64,000 nucleotides of DNA from Acetobacterium wieringae (GTDB lineage Bacteria; Bacillota; Clostridia; Eubacteriales; Eubacteriaceae): the NCBI RefSeq assembly GCF_026646375.1, contig NZ_JAIPPU010000012.1:79507-143506 (forward strand). Direction: 5' to 3'. The notes under the pieces were generated by a model, which was given only the letters and a program-made list of their open reading frames with translations, had not been told where the DNA came from and did not search any database. Below are positions 45,808 through 54,750 of this stretch, piece by piece (the first letter of the stretch is position 1; each line of letters starts with the position of its first letter). The position numbers and the translations under genes were made by a program.

Positions 45808-47088
45808 ATGAAAACTATCACTTATCGTCAAGGCATGGATCTTGATGCCATATTAAAGCGCAATGAAGATGAACGGGAAGATATTCGCAACGCCGTTCTG
45901 GAAATTATCAAGGGCGTTAAAAAAGATGGAAACGCCGCCCTTTTGTATTATACTCAAGCACTTGATCACTGTGTCCTCACCCACCTGCAGGTGACTGAAG
46001 CAGAGATTGATGAAGCTTTTTCTGCGGTTCCTGCTGAGCTTCTTGATATCATTCGGGAAGCAGCCCAAAACATTCGTGATTTTCACGAAAAACAGTTGGA
46101 AACAACCTGGACCTATACGCCCAAACCTGGGGTTATTCTGGGTCAACACATCACCCCGATTGAACGGGTGGGCCTCTATGTACCCGGTGGTAAAGCTACC
46201 TACCCCTCGACCGTGCTGATGGATGCCATTCCGGCGCTGGTTGCCGGGGTAAAATCCTTGGTGATGGTGACTCCGCCAGGACGGGACGGAAAAATAAACC
46301 CCACGATCCTGGCCGCCGCAAAAATCGCCGGCGTCCACGAAATTTATAAAGTTGGCGGTGCTCAGGCGGTTGCCGCCCTAGCCTATGGCACGGAAACCAT
46401 TAAACCGGTCAATAAAATTGTTGGACCTGGTAATATTTATGTAGCCACCGCTAAAAAAGAAGTTTTTGGCAAGGTTGATATCGATATGATTGCCGGCCCC
46501 AGCGAGGTTCTGATCATTGCCGATGAAAATGCCAACCCGGTTTATGCTGCTGCCGATTTACTATCGCAGGCCGAACACGACGAATTGGCGATGCCAATTC
46601 TGGTAACGACCTCCGAAGTGCTAGGGACACAAGTCATCGATGAAGTCTACCGACAGATTAGCGAAGACCTCAACCGCAAAGAAATCGCAAAAAAATCAGT
46701 AGATGATTATGGGTTTATCTTTATTGTTAAGGATCTCGACGAAGCCTTTGAGCTGTCCAACCAAATTGCTCCCGAGCACCTGGAACTCCTGATTGAACAC
46801 CCGATGGATTCGCTGGAAAAAGTAAAAAATGCCGGTGCCATCTTTATGGGTGCCTACACTCCAGAACCTCTGGGCGACTATTTTGCCGGCCCTAACCACA
46901 CTTTACCGACCTCCGGTACAGCCAAATTCTCTTCTCCTCTGGGAGTCTATGACTATCTGAAAAAATCCAGCATTCTTTCCTATGACCAGGCCGCACTGAA
47001 AGATGTCTATCCAAAGATTGCCGCCTTTGCCCGTTCCGAAGGATTGGATGCCCATGCCAAAGCAGTTGAAAGGCGGTTTGAAGACTAA
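45808..47088 (+). CDS. hisD: Histidinol dehydrogenase
   Basis: Performs the last two oxidations, from histidinol to histidine. The 426-residue protein has PIERVGLYVPGGKATYPSTV, the long family signature region around IDMIAGPSEVLIIADE, and LLSQAEHDELAMPI, which carries metal-binding Gln and His. The start has GAGAGG about 8 nt upstream. It overlaps hisC by one base (TAATG). Confidence 0.96.
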   Translation: MKTITYRQGMDLDAILKRNEDEREDIRNAVLEIIKGVKKDGNAALLYYTQALDHCVLTHLQVTEAEIDEAFSAVPAELLDIIREAAQNIRDFHEKQLETTWTYTPKPGVILGQHITPIERVGLYVPGGKATYPSTVLMDAIPALVAGVKSLVMVTPPGRDGKINPTILAAAKIAGVHEIYKVGGAQAVAALAYGTETIKPVNKIVGPGNIYVATAKKEVFGKVDIDMIAGPSEVLIIADENANPVYAAADLLSQAEHDELAMPILVTTSEVLGTQVIDEVYRQISEDLNRKEIAKKSVDDYGFIFIVKDLDEAFELSNQIAPEHLELLIEHPMDSLEKVKNAGAIFMGAYTPEPLGDYFAGPNHTLPTSGTAKFSSPLGVYDYLKKSSILSYDQAALKDVYPKIAAFARSEGLDAHAKAVERRFED

Positions 47089-48152
47089 TGGAATCACTAA
47101 TAAGAAAAAACATCCAGCAATTAATTGCTTACAAGGTGGACGCCCCACAGTTTGAGATCGTCGTCAACGCCAATGAAAGCCCCTATGACTTTCCCATGCA
47201 GCTCAAACGAAAGTTTTGCGATGACATCTGTAACACTGATTTAAACCGTTATCCGGAGGCCTGTTTTCCGGAACTGATTGAAGCCATTACTGACTACACC
47301 GGAATTCCGGGGGACGGCATTATCTGTGGATCCGGCTCTGATGAGCTGATTGCGATGATTAACCAGGCCTTTGTTGATCCCGGTGATGTGGTGGTCTCCC
47401 ACTCGCCTTCTTTTGCCATGTACGATATCTGGGCCACCATTGCCAATGCCAGTCATTTAATGATTCCCGATCTACCGGGGCACATTCCCGATGTCGATGG
47501 TATGATTGCCGCTGCCTGCGAGAATCAGGCCAAACTACTCTATATCTGTAACCCCAACAACCCCACCGGCTACATTTTTAGTCGGACAGACATTGTCAGA
47601 ATATTGGATTCCGTCCCGTCGCTGGTGATCCTGGACGAAGCTTATATCGAGTTCTTTGGCGAATCGGGTGTTGATCTGCTGGATAAGTATCCCCGCTTGC
47701 TGGTGCTGCGAACCTTGTCCAAAGCTTTCGGTCTGGCTGGCATCCGCTGTGGCTATGCGCTGGGCAACAAAGCAATTATCGATATTCTTTACAAAGTTAA
47801 GGGGCCCTACAACCTCAACGTTCTGACTCAGAAATTAGCCGTTATCGCCTTGAAAAACCGGGATGCTATCCTGCGAAATCTGGAAACTTTAAAGAATGAG
47901 CGACATAAAGCGATACGTGTGCTGGAAACCTTTCCCGGTCTGACCCTTTATCCATCTGGTGCCAATTTTGTTTATTTTGAAACCGACCGGGCTGAAGCCA
48001 TCTATGAAGCGCTCCTGAAACGAAATATCCTGATCAAACGCTTTGTTGAAACGGATGCGACTCCCGGCAGTATTCGTTTTTCCATGGGCAAACCCCAGGA
48101 AAACCAAAAGATTCTGGATATTATCAAGGAGGTCGTGTACAATGAAGCGTAA
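47088..48152 (+). CDS. hisC: Histidinol-phosphate aminotransferase
   Basis: PLP enzyme of the histidine pathway. The 354-residue protein has NANESPYDFP at the N-terminus, CNPNNPTGYIFS, LVILDEAYIEF and RTLSKAFGLAGIRCGYALG with the PLP-binding Lys. It overlaps hisD by one base and hisB by 11 bases. Confidence 0.95.
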   Translation: MESLIRKNIQQLIAYKVDAPQFEIVVNANESPYDFPMQLKRKFCDDICNTDLNRYPEACFPELIEAITDYTGIPGDGIICGSGSDELIAMINQAFVDPGDVVVSHSPSFAMYDIWATIANASHLMIPDLPGHIPDVDGMIAAACENQAKLLYICNPNNPTGYIFSRTDIVRILDSVPSLVILDEAYIEFFGESGVDLLDKYPRLLVLRTLSKAFGLAGIRCGYALGNKAIIDILYKVKGPYNLNVLTQKLAVIALKNRDAILRNLETLKNERHKAIRVLETFPGLTLYPSGANFVYFETDRAEAIYEALLKRNILIKRFVETDATPGSIRFSMGKPQENQKILDIIKEVVYNEA

Positions 48153-48729
48153 AAGTACATTAACCCGATCCACCACGGAAACCGAAATTTCGCTTTCACT
48201 CAATATTGATGGATCTGGCATCGCCAAGATCAATACCGGAGTCGGTTTTTTTGATCACATGCTGACCCTCTTCACCAAGCATGGCAAATTTGATCTGACC
48301 ATCGACGCCCACGGTGACGAGGCTGACAACCACCATGCTATTGAAGACATTGGCATTCTGCTGGGAAAAGCCTTTTATGATGCGTTGGGTGATAAAGCTG
48401 GCATCAATCGCTATGCTTTCGAGTTCACCCCTATGGATGAGGCTTTGTGCCGTACCTGTGTGGACATCAGCGGCCGCAGCACCCTTGTTTTCGATGTCCC
48501 CCTGACCCGGGAATTCATTGGTGACTTTGAAACCGAAATGCTGGAAGAGTTCTTTATCGCCTTCACCAGTAACAGCAAAATAACCCTCCATGTGGCTTCC
48601 CTCTATGGCAAGAACAACCACCATATCGTGGAAGGAATTTTTAAATCGCTGGGTCGGACACTAAACGCCGCCTGTGCAATTGCAGCCGGTAATACCGAGA
48701 TTCCATCCACTAAAGGAATAATAGAATAA
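48142..48729 (+). CDS. hisB: Imidazoleglycerol-phosphate dehydratase
   Basis: Manganese enzyme of the histidine pathway. The 195-residue protein carries GVGFFDHMLTLF and the two metal motifs DNHHAIEDIGI and KNNHHIVEGIF. It is the monofunctional form with no histidinol-phosphatase domain, so a separate phosphatase must exist elsewhere. The frame is open far into hisC, but AAGGAGG lies 10 nt before the ATG at 48142. Confidence 0.95.
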   Translation: MKRKSTLTRSTTETEISLSLNIDGSGIAKINTGVGFFDHMLTLFTKHGKFDLTIDAHGDEADNHHAIEDIGILLGKAFYDALGDKAGINRYAFEFTPMDEALCRTCVDISGRSTLVFDVPLTREFIGDFETEMLEEFFIAFTSNSKITLHVASLYGKNNHHIVEGIFKSLGRTLNAACAIAAGNTEIPSTKGIIE

Positions 48730-48743
48730 CAGGAGGACAACCA

Positions 48744-49352
48744 TTGATCGCAATTGTCGACTATGATGTCGGAAATTTAAAAAATGTCGCTACTGCCCTG
48801 GGTGATGTCGGTCTTTCCGGCACCATCACCCGGGATAAAAAGGTTCTGGATGCAGCTGACGCCATCATTCTGCCAGGAGTTGGAGCTTTCTCTGACGCCA
48901 TGGATAACCTGAGAAAATTTGACCTCATTGATGCTCTGAATGCCAATGTCAAAAAAGGCAAGATTTTGATGGGTATCTGTTTAGGTATGCAACTGCTTTT
49001 TGATAAAAGTTATGAGGACGGTGAATTTTCCGGCCTGTCTTACATCCCCGGCGAAATTGTCAAATTCGACGCACCCGGGATAAAAATTCCCCATATGGGT
49101 TGGAACAATCTGGTGATCAACCGGGATAGCCCCTTAGTCAAGAATATCGGCACCGAAGACTATGTCTATTTTGTCCATTCCTACTATGCCAAACCGGACA
49201 ACTTTGACGATGTTGTAGCTTATGCAGAGTACAGTGTCAAGGTACCGGCGATTGTTAAGAAGGATAACGTCATTGGAATGCAGTTTCATCCGGAAAAAAG
49301 CTCCAATGTGGGTTTTAAACTACTAACGAACTTTAAGGAGATGATATCATGA
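48744..49352 (+). CDS. hisH: Imidazole glycerol phosphate synthase, glutaminase subunit
   Basis: Provides ammonia from glutamine to HisF. The 202-residue class I amidotransferase has the nucleophile Cys in MGICLGMQLLF and the His/Glu pair in GMQFHPEKSS. It uses a TTG start at 48744 preceded by AGGAGG at 9 nt. It overlaps hisA by four bases. Confidence 0.95.
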   Translation: MIAIVDYDVGNLKNVATALGDVGLSGTITRDKKVLDAADAIILPGVGAFSDAMDNLRKFDLIDALNANVKKGKILMGICLGMQLLFDKSYEDGEFSGLSYIPGEIVKFDAPGIKIPHMGWNNLVINRDSPLVKNIGTEDYVYFVHSYYAKPDNFDDVVAYAEYSVKVPAIVKKDNVIGMQFHPEKSSNVGFKLLTNFKEMIS

Positions 49353-50071
49353 TTGTGTTTCCAGCCATCGATTTAAAAAACGGCAAATGCGTCCGCCTGA
49401 TGCAAGGGCAGAAGGATGCTGAAACCATATACTTTGACAACCCGGTGGATGTCGCCCTGAATTGGCAATCCAAGGGTGCCCAGTATCTACACCTGGTCGA
49501 TCTGGATGGGGCCTTTGACGGCCAACCGAAAAATCTGGAGCTGGTCAAAGATATTGTCGGCGCTCTGGATATACCCGTGGAATTGGGTGGTGGCATTAGA
49601 ACGCCGGAAATTGCCAAAGACTACATTGACAGCGGCGTCGCCCGGATCATCATTGGTACTCAGGCGGTAAAAGACTTCGATTTTATAGTCAAACTCTTGG
49701 ATCTTTATGATGAAAAAGTCTGCGTCTCCATTGATGCCAAAAACGGTTTAGTCTGTACCGAAGGCTGGGTTGAGAGCAGCAACATTGAAGCCCTGGAGCT
49801 GGCCAGCAACCTGGAAAAACTGGGCCTGTCGACGCTGGTATATACCGACATATCAAAAGACGGGATGATGACCGGACCCAATTTTGAGATGCTCAAAGTG
49901 CTCAATGATAATTTAAAAATTGATATTATCGCTTCGGGCGGTATCTCTCAATCGGCAGATCTGATCCGTCTTCAGGAAATGGGACTTTACGGCGCCATTA
50001 CCGGAAAGGCCCTGTATGAAGGGGCCATCGATCTGGAAAAACTATTGAAAGAGGAGCTGAAATCATGCTGA
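49349..50071 (+). CDS. hisA: ProFAR isomerase
   Basis: Phosphoribosylformimino-5-aminoimidazole carboxamide ribotide isomerase. A 240-residue (beta/alpha)8 barrel with [14 protein letters not shown] holding the first catalytic Asp, [13 protein letters not shown], and [15 protein letters not shown] with the second catalytic Asp region. It overlaps hisH by four bases and hisF by seven. Confidence 0.95.
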   Translation: MIVFPAIDLKNGKCVRLMQGQKDAETIYFDNPVDVALNWQSKGAQYLHLVDLDGAFDGQPKNLELVKDIVGALDIPVELGGGIRTPEIAKDYIDSGVARIIIGTQAVKDFDFIVKLLDLYDEKVCVSIDAKNGLVCTEGWVESSNIEALELASNLEKLGLSTLVYTDISKDGMMTGPNFEMLKVLNDNLKIDIIASGGISQSADLIRLQEMGLYGAITGKALYEGAIDLEKLLKEELKSC

Positions 50072-50823
50072 CCAAACGGATCATCCCCTGTCTGGACGTG
50101 GATCACGGTCGGGTGGTGAAAGGTAGAAAATTTCAAAATATTCAGGATGTTGCCGACCCGGTGGAGCTGGGCCGCTACTACTCAGACCAGGGCGCCGACG
50201 AGCTGGTTTTCTATGATATCACCGCCAGCTATGAAGATCGGGACATATTTATTCATATTGTAGAAAAAGTAGCTGAAGCGATCCGCATCCCTTTTACCAT
50301 TGGCGGCGGTATCAGCAAGGTCGAAGATTTCCGAAAAGTATTGATGGCCGGCGCTGATAAGGTCTCCGTTAATTCATCAGCCGTTAAAAACCCCCAGTTG
50401 ATCCGCGAAGCGGCCCTTCGTTTTGGCGCCCAATGTGTGGTCTTGTCCATCGATGCCAAGCGCAACAATAAAGGTTCCTGGGATGTCTATGTTAAAGGTG
50501 GCCGGGAAAACACCGGCATTGATGCCATTGAATGGGCCAAACAGGGTCAGGACCTGGGAGCCGGCGAGATTTGTATCAACTCCATCGATACCGATGGAGT
50601 AAAAAAAGGCTATGATCTTGAGCTCAACCAGAAACTCTCCAGTCTTCTAACCATTCCGATTATTGCCTCTGGCGGGGCCGGGAAAATGGAAGACTTTGCC
50701 GAAGTATTAAAAGTGGGTGCTGATGCGGCACTGGCGGCATCCGTTTTTCACTACAAAGAAATTCCCATTGTTGATTTGAAGAATTTTCTGCACAATCAAC
50801 AGATACCTGTCAGACGGGTATAG
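50065..50823 (+). CDS. hisF: Imidazole glycerol phosphate synthase, cyclase subunit
   Basis: Partner of HisH; makes imidazole glycerol phosphate and AICAR. A 252-residue (beta/alpha)8 barrel with [42 protein letters not shown] (second catalytic Asp) and [18 protein letters not shown] precedes the ATG inside hisA. Confidence 0.96.
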   Translation: MLTKRIIPCLDVDHGRVVKGRKFQNIQDVADPVELGRYYSDQGADELVFYDITASYEDRDIFIHIVEKVAEAIRIPFTIGGGISKVEDFRKVLMAGADKVSVNSSAVKNPQLIREAALRFGAQCVVLSIDAKRNNKGSWDVYVKGGRENTGIDAIEWAKQGQDLGAGEICINSIDTDGVKKGYDLELNQKLSSLLTIPIIASGGAGKMEDFAEVLKVGADAALAASVFHYKEIPIVDLKNFLHNQQIPVRRV

Positions 50824-50834
50824 AAAGGTAAAAC

Positions 50835-51455
50835 ATGGATTTAGAGAACATAAAATATAATGAATCAGGATTAGTCCCTGCCATCGTTCAGGATTATGAA
50901 ACCCGTCAAGTACTAATGATGGCCTGGATGAACGAAGACGCTTTAAAATTGACCCTTGATACTAAAAAAGCCACCTTTTACAGTCGCAGTCGTCAGGCCT
51001 TGTGGGTAAAAGGCGAAACATCCGGCAATACACAAACCGTTGTAAAAGTCGATTATGACTGCGACGGCGATACGTTGCTTCTTCAAGTCATTCCAGCTGG
51101 CCCTGCCTGCCATACCGGCAATACCTCCTGTTTCTATCGCAGTCTAGCGGTGAATCCAGAAACAAACCTGGGCAACATGGAAGTACTGACGATGCTTTAT
51201 AACCTCATTGCTGACCGAAAAGCAAACCCCGTAGAAGGTTCCTACACGAATTATCTGTTTGAAAAAGGCGTTGATAAAATCTGCAAAAAAATTGGTGAAG
51301 AATCAGCTGAAACAATTATTGCCGCAAAAAACAACGATCCAGACGAACTAATCTATGAAGCTTCGGATCTCATCTATCACTTGCTGGTGTTGCTCAATAA
51401 CCAGAATGTCGACCTGGAATCATTGTTTCATGAACTGACTAAACGACATAAATAA
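50835..51455 (+). CDS. hisIE: Bifunctional phosphoribosyl-AMP cyclohydrolase / phosphoribosyl-ATP pyrophosphatase
   Basis: Steps two and three of the histidine pathway in one protein. The N-terminal HisI domain (about residues 1-105) has [26 protein letters not shown], the metal site [10 protein letters not shown] and [13 protein letters not shown]. The C-terminal HisE domain (about 115-206) has [15 protein letters not shown] and [13 protein letters not shown]. It is the last gene of the operon, 11 nt after hisF and just before a terminator. Confidence 0.95.
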   Translation: MDLENIKYNESGLVPAIVQDYETRQVLMMAWMNEDALKLTLDTKKATFYSRSRQALWVKGETSGNTQTVVKVDYDCDGDTLLLQVIPAGPACHTGNTSCFYRSLAVNPETNLGNMEVLTMLYNLIADRKANPVEGSYTNYLFEKGVDKICKKIGEESAETIIAAKNNDPDELIYEASDLIYHLLVLLNNQNVDLESLFHELTKRHK

Positions 51456-51462
51456 ATCTTCC

Positions 51463-51495
51463 AAAAGCCGATTAATTAAAGTTAATCGGCTTTTT
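51463..51495 (+). terminator. Terminator of the histidine operon
   Basis: AAAAGCCGATTAA and TTAATCGGCTTTT form a 13-bp perfect stem with a 6-nt loop; a T-run follows. It is eight bases after the hisIE stop. Confidence 0.93.
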
Positions 51496-51546
51496 CCGGA
51501 ATGTATCCAAATAAAAAAGGGACGTTTGTCACGCCCCCCGTTCCAG

Positions 51547-51924
51547 TTAACAACAATCACCGCCACAAAAACTACGATTTGCCATTTTGGCTTTCATCAG
51601 CATCATAACCAATTCGTCTTGGGTCATTCCTGACCAGGTTGCTAAATCAAGGTTAGATGGATACGAACCTCGACGTTTTATTTCACCATCTACTACTGTA
51701 ATTGGCAGGGCATCCGAGCCATTTTTTTCAATAATCTGACTGATTTCCCTATTCCTGGCGAATACATCGGGATTTTCAATCAAACCGTATCGCAACACTT
51801 TTTTTCCTTCACTCGTTAACGCCCGAAGCATCGTTTTAATCCTTAAGACTTCCCGATCCGCTCCCGATCCACAACCATTTCCACTATTGCATATTACTGA
51901 ATCATATATCTCAATTGTCTTCAT
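51547..51924 (-). CDS. Orphan ArsD-like protein
   Basis: A 125-residue member of the ArsD family (arsenic metallochaperone and weak repressor in ars operons). Thioredoxin-like fold segments KTIEIYDSVIC, ENPDVFARNREI and LPITVVDGEIKRRGSYPS are clear. Cys12 and Cys18 are conserved, but the usual Cys13 is Asn, so the three-thiol metalloid site is incomplete. The C-terminus keeps a CGGDCC group. No arsR, arsA, arsB or acr3 gene is near. The ribosome binding site is weak. A role in binding another metal or as a redox protein is possible. Confidence 0.85.
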   Translation of the reverse strand: MKTIEIYDSVICNSGNGCGSGADREVLRIKTMLRALTSEGKKVLRYGLIENPDVFARNREISQIIEKNGSDALPITVVDGEIKRRGSYPSNLDLATWSGMTQDELVMMLMKAKMANRSFCGGDCC

Positions 51925-52006
51925 TTTTATCAGCTTAGTTCATCTTTATTTGTCCTGAAATCAATCGGATTTCGCATGAACTACCTTTCCATATTAGTAT
52001 GATTCT

Positions 52007-52035
52007 AAAATAATCGAATAGCCGGATTCTGTCAA
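52007..52035 (-). promoter_or_regulatory. Possible promoter of the ArsD-like gene
   Basis: TTGACA and TATTTT with 17-bp spacing on the minus strand, about 85 nt upstream of the ATG. The leader contains a small inverted repeat GAAATC/GATTTC (51957-51973). Confidence 0.45.
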
Positions 52036-52117
52036 GTTATATTGCAAACCGCTTAAGCTGTTTTACAGTCAGTTTGAAATTTTTTTTTTAAATATGTCAA
52101 TGATAACCATATTTTTA

Positions 52118-52146
52118 TTGCATTGTAGTTATTAATCGTGTATAAT
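52118..52146 (+). promoter_or_regulatory. Promoter of a free-standing RNA
   Basis: TTGCAT (52118-52123) and consensus TATAAT (52141-52146) with 17-bp spacing. There is no protein gene on the plus strand downstream before 57 kb, so the promoter serves the RNA described next. Confidence 0.75.
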
Positions 52147-52152
52147 ATAGAT

Positions 52153-52329
52153 ACTCCGAAGTTTAAGATTTCTAAGGTTCTCACTATGAACTTAAACCCG
52201 TAGGGTATGACCGGAAACGGTTATGTCTCCCATTGTGGAAAAGGGGCTTGACAGAATACATTTCTTGTCATTTTGCATTGTTTAAGTGCAGAAAAAAAAG
52301 GCCATTCCAGCAGGAGTGGCCTTTTTTTT
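52153..52329 (+). ncRNA. Probable structured non-coding RNA, about 175 nt, family not recognised
   Basis: The segment lies between a strong promoter and a strong terminator and codes for nothing convincing. Predicted elements: a stem of GTTTAA/TTAAAC plus GTTC/GAAC with a 10-nt bulge (52161-52197); ATGACCG-GAAA-CGGTTAT (about 52207-52224); TGACA/TGTCA (about 52249-52269); TGCA/TGCA (about 52274-52290); and the terminator. CTTAAAC at 52191-52197 can pair with GTTTAAG either at 52161-52167 or at 52280-52286, and the first bases ACTCC can pair with GGAGT in the terminator. It could be a 6S-like RNA, a regulatory RNA or a stand-alone riboswitch-like element; I cannot assign it. Confidence 0.6.
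52300..52329 (+). terminator. Terminator of the non-coding RNA
   Basis: GGCCATTCC (52300-52308) and GGAGTGGCC (52313-52321), 9 bp with one G-U pair, loop AGCA, preceded by eight A and followed by eight T. The flanking A and T runs make it usable in both directions, so it may also stop transcripts coming from the MoaD-like gene. Confidence 0.92.
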
Positions 52330-52396
52330 CCCTGAACGTCCCTGAATTTTATTTATTTGTAACCGAAATACGTAAATCAGGACACTTTCTTTTAGA

Positions 52397-52430
52397 AGCC
52401 AAAGCCGGACTAACCAACCGGTTTTGGTTT
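52397..52430. repeat. Hairpin downstream of the MoaD-like gene, related to the next one
   Basis: An inverted repeat with arms CCAAAGCCGG and CCGGTTTTGG (one mismatch) and a 9-nt loop. Its left arm, AGCCAAAGCCGG, resembles that of the adjacent hairpin at 52455-52495 (AGCCAAACCCGG), so the two look like a diverged tandem pair. Confidence 0.5.
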
Positions 52431-52454
52431 ATTTTTTGAAAAAACAATTTATAT

Positions 52455-52495
52455 AAAAGCCAAACCCGGTTATTAAACTTCAGGGCTTGGCTTTT
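52455..52495 (-). terminator. Terminator after the MoaD-like gene
   Basis: On the minus strand AAAAGCCAAGCCC pairs with GGGTTTGGCTTTT (13 bp including one G-U) around a 15-nt loop, four bases after the stop codon. The following sequence is TATATAAATTG, so the T-run is short. Confidence 0.75.
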
Positions 52496-52499
52496 AACA

Positions 52500-52736
52500 T
52501 CAACCTCCTGCAACGGGAGGAAAAATTGCCATATATCCATCTTCTTTAATCGGAACGGCAAGCATGGCATCAACCTTCCCGTCAACGCCATCGACAATAA
52601 GAGCTGCAATTTCAGGTGCGGTGATACCCAAACTATCGATGACATCCTGTCCTGTCATGCCCGGAGTATAGTCCATTTCAACAATTTTCCCCCGGCCTTC
52701 CCGAAAATTTGCAAATAATTTTATTTTGATTGACAT
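52500..52736 (-). CDS. MoaD/ThiS-family sulfur-carrier protein
   Basis: A 78-residue ubiquitin-like protein beginning MSIKIKLFANFREGRGK and ending FPPVAGG. The C-terminal Gly-Gly is the site that is activated and thiocarboxylated for dithiolene sulfur transfer in molybdopterin synthesis. It lies 50 nt behind the tungsten-type oxidoreductase, as commonly seen for aor genes, so it probably serves its tungstopterin cofactor. AGGAGG precedes the start. No MoaE or MoeB partner is present in the window. Confidence 0.88.
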   Translation of the reverse strand: MSIKIKLFANFREGRGKIVEMDYTPGMTGQDVIDSLGITAPEIAALIVDGVDGKVDAMLAVPIKEDGYMAIFPPVAGG

Positions 52737-52752
52737 AGTTCCTCCTAAACGA

Positions 52753-52777
52753 AAGGGACGATCAAAGATCGTCCCTT
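52753..52777 (-). terminator. Hairpin between AOR and MoaD-like genes
   Basis: AAGGGACGATC and GATCGTCCCTT form an 11-bp perfect stem with a 3-nt loop, nine bases after the AOR stop. On the minus strand it is followed by TTCGTTTAGG, so it is a partial terminator or an mRNA-stabilising hairpin that would lower MoaD-like output. Confidence 0.7.
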
Positions 52778-52786
52778 AAATTTATT

Positions 52787-54586
52787 CTATAATAAACCTA
52801 ATTTTTCAAGACGTTCTTCCGTAGGAATACCATCTTCATCCCAGCCCCGTTCTTTGTAGTACAGTGGCAGTAATTCATCCAGTTTATGAACCCAACCTTT
52901 TGTTGGTCCATCTGGCATTGCTTCTTCCAATAAACGTGGTGGCAAAGTATCTTCTTCTGGTGAAATACCCGCTTCTAAATTAAAGAGTTTTTCCAGATTC
53001 CAGATGCGTTCGCCAGCTAACAGAACGTCTTCGGCAGTCCATTCGGTTCCCAGAACTTCATTGAGCATATCGGCGTATTGTTGAGCACCCAGAGCAAATG
53101 AGGTAAACAGACATAAACCAGTGGAATCGATAACTGCGGTCAGATCCTGGAATACTTTTGCCCACACTTCTTTGCCAGCTAAATCAAAACGATCCAGTTT
53201 TTCGGGTAAACCAAGGATTTCTGGAGAAATCAGGTAACCACGAACATGACATCCGCCGCGGTTTGAGGTTGCATATTGAAGACCCATTCCCTGGATTCCA
53301 CGGGGATCATAAGCTGGTAAGTCTTGTTTCTTAACCGACATTGAGTATTCAGGAACGCCAAAGAAATCAGCCAGTCGGTAGGAACCCCGAGCCAGCAAGT
53401 CGCCAAATCCTTCTCTGTTCCCCATTTTTTTCAGCCAGTGTACAACTGAATCAGCGTTACCAAATTTTAGGATTACATCATCATTGAGCATCTCGTCAGT
53501 AATAAATCCGCGTTGATACAATTCCATAGCAGCAGCTAAAGTTGCTCCTGCCGAAATGGTATCTAACCCCAGTTCATTACACCAGTAGTTCGCATCGATA
53601 ACCACTTCCATATCATCAATACCCAAGTCACCAGCAAATACCCAGAGAGTTTCATATTCTGGACCACCGATACCATCAGCACTTTTATCGCTTTTGACCC
53701 AGCGACCACAGCCAATTGGACAATGATGACAAGGATTTCGTTTGATCAGATATTTTTCAGTCATGGTTTCACCACTGACAGCTTCAGCGTCCGGATCGAT
53801 ACCTTCCTGGAAGTTTTTAGTCGGGTAAACTCCATGTTCATTGATAATATTTACCAAGACAGCAGTTCCGTAGGTTGGTAAACCACCACCAGTAACGCCA
53901 TTCTCTTTTAACATCGCACGGCATTCTTTGGTAACTGCTTTTAATCCTTCTACATTGGCGATTTCCGGTTTTAAATTTCCTTTAACAGTAATAGCTTTTA
54001 AGTTTTTTGACCCCATTACTGCCCCAACGCCAGAACGACCTGCAGCTCGATCTTTTTCGTTCATGATCGCCGCCATTTGAGATAGTTTTTCACCAGCCGG
54101 ACCAATCGTTAATACCTTTGAACCTGGTTGTTTTTCGGCCAGCAAATCACTGGCTTCTGTGGTGTATTTACCCCACAGATCCAAGGCCGGTAAAATCTCC
54201 ACTTTGTCTTCATCAATATTAATGTAGACTGGGAGACTGGCTTTCCCTTCAACAATAATGGCATCATAGCCAGCATATTTTAGGTAGGCCCCCCATTCTC
54301 CACCAGAGTTTGAAGAAGCTATGCACCCTGTTAACGGAGACTTTGTAACGACCATGTACCGACCACCGGTAGGAGTCGCTGTCCCTGACAACGGACCATT
54401 AATAAAGACGATCTTATTTTCTGCCGCAAAAGGATCAACCTGTGGATCAACCTCATCCATATACAGCTTTGTTCCTAAACCACGACCACCAATATATTTT
54501 TTTGCCAACTCAAAATCCAGATCTTCAGTTGTCACTTCATTGGTCGTCAAATTGACACGTAAAATTTTCCCCATGTAACCAAACAT
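52787..54586 (-). CDS. aor: Tungsten-type aldehyde:ferredoxin oxidoreductase
   Basis: Oxidises aldehydes to carboxylic acids with ferredoxin, or in acetogens reduces acids to aldehydes. The 599-residue protein has the complete AOR layout: an N-terminal pterin-binding domain (GGRGLGTKLYMDEV, and GPLSGTATPTGGRYMV), then [4Fe-4S] ligands Cys286, Cys289 and Cys293 (CHHCPIGC) and Cys492 (STGLCLFT), and the second pterin motif region at DPRGIQGMGLQYAT. GGAGG precedes the ATG. No signal peptide. The physiological aldehyde or acid is not predictable. Confidence 0.93.
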   Translation of the reverse strand: MFGYMGKILRVNLTTNEVTTEDLDFELAKKYIGGRGLGTKLYMDEVDPQVDPFAAENKIVFINGPLSGTATPTGGRYMVVTKSPLTGCIASSNSGGEWGAYLKYAGYDAIIVEGKASLPVYINIDEDKVEILPALDLWGKYTTEASDLLAEKQPGSKVLTIGPAGEKLSQMAAIMNEKDRAAGRSGVGAVMGSKNLKAITVKGNLKPEIANVEGLKAVTKECRAMLKENGVTGGGLPTYGTAVLVNIINEHGVYPTKNFQEGIDPDAEAVSGETMTEKYLIKRNPCHHCPIGCGRWVKSDKSADGIGGPEYETLWVFAGDLGIDDMEVVIDANYWCNELGLDTISAGATLAAAMELYQRGFITDEMLNDDVILKFGNADSVVHWLKKMGNREGFGDLLARGSYRLADFFGVPEYSMSVKKQDLPAYDPRGIQGMGLQYATSNRGGCHVRGYLISPEILGLPEKLDRFDLAGKEVWAKVFQDLTAVIDSTGLCLFTSFALGAQQYADMLNEVLGTEWTAEDVLLAGERIWNLEKLFNLEAGISPEEDTLPPRLLEEAMPDGPTKGWVHKLDELLPLYYKERGWDEDGIPTEERLEKLGLL

Positions 54587-54750
54587 TTCGTACGCCTCCT
54601 AAATTTTATTTATTTGTAACCACTATCATTATACCCAAATTTTACCTTTTATTCAATCGATTAAAGGAAAGTAAATGGCAAGCACAAAAATTTATAGCTT
54701 TTTTAGGATTCTTTGCGCAATTTTTGATCAGTTTTTGAGTGCAAATTTTA

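Noticed and set aside
48043..48141. Upstream extension of hisB into hisC
   Set aside because: The reading frame is open, but the ribosome binding site and the usual N-terminus fit the ATG at 48142.
52233..52439. Plus-strand frame of 68 codons beginning in the non-coding RNA
   Set aside because: It crosses the RNA's terminator hairpin, and its composition follows the A and T runs; no ribosome binding site.
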